DNA of 9,456 bases. It comes from Verrucomicrobia bacterium UBA1727. GTDB lineage: Bacteria > Verrucomicrobiota > Kiritimatiellia > RFP12 > UBA1067. The number at the start of each line of letters is the position of its first letter. Position 1 is the first letter of the stretch. Shown piece by piece: positions 6,796 to 9,456 of the stretch. The stretch covers positions 1-9,456 of the forward strand of contig DCIL01000094.1 in the NCBI GenBank assembly GCA_002315875.1, read 5' to 3'. The translations under genes and the position numbers were made by a program. Under the pieces are notes generated by a model. That model was not told where the DNA came from, searched no databases, and was given only the letters and a program-made list of their open reading frames with translations.

Positions 6796-6891
6796 TTACT
6801 TCGAACCATTCCTCCAATCGAACGAATGTCCGCCACTATTCTTGATGATCCACCGCAACGCCTTGAATATGAATCCGAACAGTTTCTTCAT
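6796..6891 (-). CDS. Candidate 31-aa peptide with Gly-Gly and Trp-Arg-Asn
   Basis: A short ORF with ATG at 6891-6889, a GAGGA site 4 nt upstream and TAA at 6798-6796. The TAA forms part of the ribosome binding site of the 65-aa gene, a coupling arrangement that argues the ORF is translated. The peptide starts MKKLFGFIFKALRWIIKN, a cationic, hydrophobic, helix-prone stretch. After Ser-Gly-Gly it ends HSFDWRNGSK. The Gly-Gly could be a leader-cleavage point. WRN fits the aromatic-X-Asn tripeptide that triceptide-forming radical SAM enzymes crosslink. Other readings are a membrane-active peptide, an mRNA leader peptide or chance. It is the first ORF downstream of a candidate promoter (6921-6948). 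Confidence 0.45.
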   Translation of the reverse strand: MKKLFGFIFKALRWIIKNSGGHSFDWRNGSK

Positions 6892-7122
6892 TGAATCCTC
6901 GCTTTCGTTTTATGTGTTCATCTATACCATACGGCTCAATTGTCCCAAAAATCTTATGTGGCGAGGCCGAAAAACTTCTGCCGCGCATTGCAATTTTGGA
7001 TCGCACGACACAAACGCATTATGGCAAACCGAGAACTGCAGGACAATTTCCATTTCGTGCCATCATATTCGGTTCCGTCTTCAACCTTCGTTTTTGTCGC
7101 TGTACATTTGTTTCGGTGCTCG
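6892..7122 (-). other. Gap between AraC gene and peptide cluster
   Basis: This 231-bp stretch probably holds the cluster promoter and regulator site. I see no clear repeat operator. One minus-strand frame is open from 7184 to a TAA at 6954 and reads protein-like in the middle (KVEDGTEYDGTKWKLSC). It has no usable start codon or ribosome binding site there, so it may be a decayed gene remnant or chance. Confidence 0.35.
6921..6948 (-). promoter_or_regulatory. Candidate sigma-70 promoter of the peptide cluster
   Basis: On the minus strand TTGGGA (6943-6948), a 16-nt spacer and TATAGA (6921-6926) lie about 30 nt upstream of the 31-aa start codon. This is an imperfect match, but well placed between the AraC stop and the first small ORF. 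The AraC protein would be expected to act just upstream, in 6950-7120. Confidence 0.35.
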
Positions 7123-7983
7123 TCACCGGCGGAGGTCTCGGGGGGATTTGCCGGTGCGGCGTTTGACGAAGGTTGCGAAATGCGTTACGGACAGGAATCC
7201 CGCTTCGTAAGCGATTTCGGAAACGGACTTGGTCGTTTGGCGCAGGAGGCGGAGCGACAGGCGCAATTGCTCGCGCTTGATGAATTCCGACAGACCCACC
7301 AGACCCGCATCGCGGAAGGTGCGGTGCAAATGTGAACGGCTGACTTTGAGCTGCGCGCAGAGCGGCTCCAGCCGAACAATGCGGTTTTCGAGGTTGGTGC
7401 GGATTTGGCGGATGGCGTCGCAGACGAGGGCGTTGCCGCCCTCCCGCAAATCATGGGCATACGTCGTGAGCGCGTCACGCATCAACGTGGCCAAGGAAGA
7501 CGCATCGGTTGTGCGATCTCCCGTCTCGAGATGTTTCCGTATCTTGCGGAACACTTCCAGTTGCGCGCTCGCCTGTCCGTGGATGCCGTTGCAAAAACCG
7601 AAGCGGTCAAAATAGGCGGCGACGTCCCGTCCCGAAAAGATCGCGTACAGAATCAGATTGCGCGGCTCCAGCGCTTCGATGGTCACCCGCTGATTCGGAT
7701 AGACGACCAAGGCGTCGCCGGGACCGATCTCAATGGGTTCTTGTCCCTCCAAACTGAAACGGAAGCGTCCTTCGTAGCAGCGCAACACGTCGCCGCCCTC
7801 GAAATAGACGTCGCGGATAAGCACCTCGGCGTTCGTACACAACTCCGCCATCGAACGGATACACACATCGGAATCCGGACACAGCCGAAGGTCCGCGCCC
7901 GGCGTTTCACGACAGTAAACCGAGGGATTCTTGCGTTCCCGTGACGATGCCGATTTTCCCGGTTTTGTTTTCCGCGTTCTCAT
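7123..7983 (-). CDS. AraC-family transcriptional regulator with cupin sensor
   Basis: A 286-aa protein from the ATG at 7983 (GGAAAAG upstream). In-frame ATG at 8022 and GTG at 8193 exist, but the extra sequence looks less protein-like. The N-terminal part is a cupin-type sensor: GGDVLRCYEGRFRFSLEGQ, then IEIGPGDALVVYPNQRVTIEA. The C-terminal 100 residues are the paired helix-turn-helix of AraC/XylS: LEPLCAQLKVSRSHLHRTF and the hallmark SVSEIAYEAGFLSVTHFATF, closing with GKSPRDLR. It lies directly upstream of the peptide cluster on the same strand and is the natural candidate for its regulator. The effector is unknown; cupin-bearing AraC proteins often sense small molecules such as sugars. The N-terminus contains several Cys residues, which is unusual but not diagnostic. 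Confidence 0.88.
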   Translation of the reverse strand: MRTRKTKPGKSASSRERKNPSVYCRETPGADLRLCPDSDVCIRSMAELCTNAEVLIRDVYFEGGDVLRCYEGRFRFSLEGQEPIEIGPGDALVVYPNQRVTIEALEPRNLILYAIFSGRDVAAYFDRFGFCNGIHGQASAQLEVFRKIRKHLETGDRTTDASSLATLMRDALTTYAHDLREGGNALVCDAIRQIRTNLENRIVRLEPLCAQLKVSRSHLHRTFRDAGLVGLSEFIKREQLRLSLRLLRQTTKSVSEIAYEAGFLSVTHFATFVKRRTGKSPRDLRR

Positions 7984-8099
7984 CCGTTTCTTTTCCAGCC
8001 AAATCCCATTTCCGCCATGCATTTCACCAATTCTCAAACCATACGGCCCATGCGACCGCAAAATCTTACGGAGAACGCACACGGTTTGGCGAAAAAAGA

Positions 8100-8180
8100 G
8101 TGGCGTGCTCCCGATCTCCATGTCTTGATCAAGGCATCGCCAAACGCCCTTACTGAAACACAAAGATGAAAGCACGCCAC
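8100..8180. repeat. 10-bp inverted repeat in the AraC leader
   Basis: GTGGCGTGCT (8100-8109) and its exact reverse complement AGCACGCCAC (8171-8180) are separated by 61 bp, with a TTGATCAA palindrome between them. It could be a long-loop hairpin in the AraC mRNA leader, a regulator site pair, or the ends of a very small mobile-element remnant. No target duplication is evident. Confidence 0.35.
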
Positions 8181-8254
8181 GTGGCTGCACCACGCAGCGC
8201 GATCATCGTATTCCGCTTCAGTGTTGAAATTGGCGATTTCTGATCAAAGCGTCA

Positions 8255-8385
8255 TACGCTGAACTCGCGTACGCTGCACGGGTTAGCTTTCGCACCCCGC
8301 ACATCTCCCGCGCACCTCGGTTTAGGATGCGCGGAGCGCGTCCCTCCCGAGCGGGGAGCCGGCCGCGTTTGTCCCGCGACCGCTA
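8255..8385 (-). ncRNA. GC-rich structured leader or small RNA
   Basis: Non-coding DNA just downstream of a good promoter, able to form several strong helices. One is an 8-bp stem, CGGTCGCG/CGCGGCCG (8360-8382). Another is a stem at 8325-8343. A third is a two-part stem at 8269-8315 (outer GTGCGC/GCGTAC, inner TGTGCGGG/CCCGTGCA). A competing long rod pairs CTCCC with GGGAG around TCGG/CCGA. The 8360-8382 stem and both parts of the 8269-8315 stem have G-U wobbles that pair only in minus-strand RNA, which supports that strand. The 8325-8343 stem favours the other strand. I cannot match it to a known riboswitch or to 6S, SRP or tmRNA. It may be the 5' leader of the AraC mRNA or an independent small RNA. 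Confidence 0.4.
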
Positions 8386-8403
8386 TGTCAAAGAAACGGC
8401 GGA

Positions 8404-8432
8404 ATTATACCATGCCGCAAGAGGCCAGGCAA
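8404..8432 (-). promoter_or_regulatory. Strong sigma-70-type promoter
   Basis: On the minus strand TTGCCT (8427-8432), exactly 17 nt, then TATAAT (8404-8409) preceded by TGG. It lies between the kinase stop (8463) and the structured leader. Transcription would begin near 8397, leaving about 410 nt before the AraC start codon. Confidence 0.65.
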
Positions 8433-8462
8433 TCACATGTCTCGAACACTCTCGTACCACTC

Positions 8463-9456
8463 TTAATTTTTGAGCTGCTTGAGACCGCTGATCGTATCCG
8501 GTCCTCCGAAGCGCACCTCGTTGTACGCACCATCGTACGGCGCCAGATAATCACGCCTCCGCAGGCCCATCGGTTCGCGGGGTAGGTTTATGAAATTCAA
8601 ATAGACGCCATTTTCAAGGACGTATTGGATGCCATTCTCCGGGAACGTCCGCTTCGTGCGATTCAACAGAACGCAATTCTTCAGACGCAAGGTCGCATTC
8701 GTCGGGCCGGAAACATCCGCATCAAGCGTGCCCGGCCCCACCACCTCATACTCCTGCCGCGCCTCGAGAACGATCGGATTCGGAATTATGCGAATCTGGC
8801 CATTTAGGTCGACATGGTGGGGCCAGTGGCGTTCGTGCCACCGGACGAGCCCAAAAGCCAGGGACACAAGAATGGACAAAACCGCCGCCAATACGAAAAG
8901 ATGACGGGGGCGACTACGGCGGCGGACGGCTTTCGTGAACGCGTCGACGTCCGCGAACCGACGCTCGGGAATGGAACTCGTCGCGCGGGCGACGATGCGC
9001 TCCCACGCCCGCGGCGGTTTGCCGCCAAAGCATGCGTTGACGAGCATGCCCAACGCATGCACATCCGTGGCCGGCGAAACGGCGCCGCCGTTGAACTGTT
9101 CGGGCGCGGCGTACCCCGGCGTGCCGACGCCCACGGCCTTGCCGTCCACCAGCGTCACGGTGGCGCCCGAGGATGTCGGGCGGCGTTCAAATTCCTTGAC
9201 GGCGCCGAAATCGATCAACACCCGTTCGCCATTGGCGCGGCGCATCACGTTCTGGGGTTTGATGTCGCGGTGGACCATGCCCTGGACGTGCAGGGCTTTC
9301 ACGGCGGCGGCCACTTGCAGGACGTACGCCGCGACGGCCGCGTCGGCGGACGGCAACGGCGCGGGCGCGAGAAGCTCCAGGACGAAGTACGGGAAGCCGA
9401 CGAGCGATTCGCGGGATGCGCGGTGCGGGGATGCGCAGTTCGGGACGAACTGCTCT
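8463..9456 (-). CDS. Hanks-type Ser/Thr protein kinase with membrane segment (5' end missing)
   Basis: The frame is open to the right edge; 330 residues are visible. The hinge-like GFPYFVLELL is followed by the catalytic loop HRDIKPQN (Asp about visible residue 64), the metal-binding DFG (about 82) and the activation-segment YAAPEQ (about 117). These are the essentials of an active bacterial eukaryotic-like kinase. The Gly-rich loop and Lys lie outside the window. The C-lobe is short and is followed by a basic stretch and one membrane helix (about 186-205, LFVLAAVLSILVSLAFGL). About 125 residues then lie outside the membrane, beta-rich with no family I recognise; this probably senses or binds the envelope. 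GC is high, unlike the peptide cluster, so it is probably resident genome flanking the island. A functional link to the cluster is not shown. Confidence 0.9.
   Translation of the reverse strand, partial: EQFVPNCASPHRASRESLVGFPYFVLELLAPAPLPSADAAVAAYVLQVAAAVKALHVQGMVHRDIKPQNVMRRANGERVLIDFGAVKEFERRPTSSGATVTLVDGKAVGVGTPGYAAPEQFNGGAVSPATDVHALGMLVNACFGGKPPRAWERIVARATSSIPERRFADVDAFTKAVRRRSRPRHLFVLAAVLSILVSLAFGLVRWHERHWPHHVDLNGQIRIIPNPIVLEARQEYEVVGPGTLDADVSGPTNATLRLKNCVLLNRTKRTFPENGIQYVLENGVYLNFINLPREPMGLRRRDYLAPYDGAYNEVRFGGPDTISGLKQLKN

Noticed and set aside
8269..8315. Resemblance of GGGGTGC...ACCC to a TPP riboswitch
   Set aside because: The CTGAGA and ACCTGA core elements of the THI box are absent.
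1..9456. CRISPR arrays, tRNA or rRNA genes, insertion sequences
   Set aside because: No regularly spaced repeats, no tRNA-like cloverleaf and no transposase motifs were seen on either strand.

Overview
The window looks like an accessory locus from an anaerobic bacterium. Radical SAM enzymes dominate it, and a Hanks-type Ser/Thr kinase with a membrane segment flanks it. GC content is uneven: high in the kinase and the + strand gene at the left edge, intermediate in the radical SAM genes, lower in the middle. The style (kinase with an external domain, AraC regulator with cupin, RiPP genes) would suit a PVC-group gut or rumen bacterium such as Kiritimatiellota or Lentisphaerota. That placement is an impression, not something the sequence proves.

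Layout. The left edge (1-221) holds the 3' end of an unidentified + strand gene. A gap (222-575) follows. Everything from 576 to 9456 is on the minus strand, so transcription runs right to left. At the right edge (8463-9456) is the 3' part of a membrane-anchored Ser/Thr kinase. Below it lie a good sigma-70-type promoter (8404-8432), a long GC-rich leader rich in hairpins, and an AraC-family regulator (7123-7983).

After a 231-bp gap comes a tight gene cluster: a 31-aa peptide (6796-6891), a 65-aa protein with an internal repeat (6587-6784), a 45-aa three-cysteine peptide that looks like a RiPP precursor (6359-6496), and a 133-aa unknown (5879-6280). Then come a SIR2-family NAD-dependent enzyme with catalytic HG and zinc cysteines (4140-5882), two paralogous radical SAM/SPASM enzymes with N-terminal PqqD-like RRE domains (2778-4136 and 1322-2776), and an amidohydrolase (576-1325). 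From the 133-aa gene onward the genes are joined by ATGA or GTGA overlaps or 1-3 nt gaps, so they are almost certainly one transcript.

Working model (inference). The AraC protein senses a signal and controls the cluster. The three-cysteine peptide, and perhaps the 31-aa peptide with its Gly-Gly and Trp-Arg-Asn, is bound by the RRE domains and modified by the two radical SAM enzymes. The SIR2-like protein and the amidohydrolase are unusual co-encoded partners; they may tailor the peptide, process a cofactor, or serve defence or immunity. SIR2 plus two RRE-radical SAM enzymes plus amidohydrolase plus a Cys-peptide matches no RiPP class I can name, and it is the main candidate here for an undescribed system.
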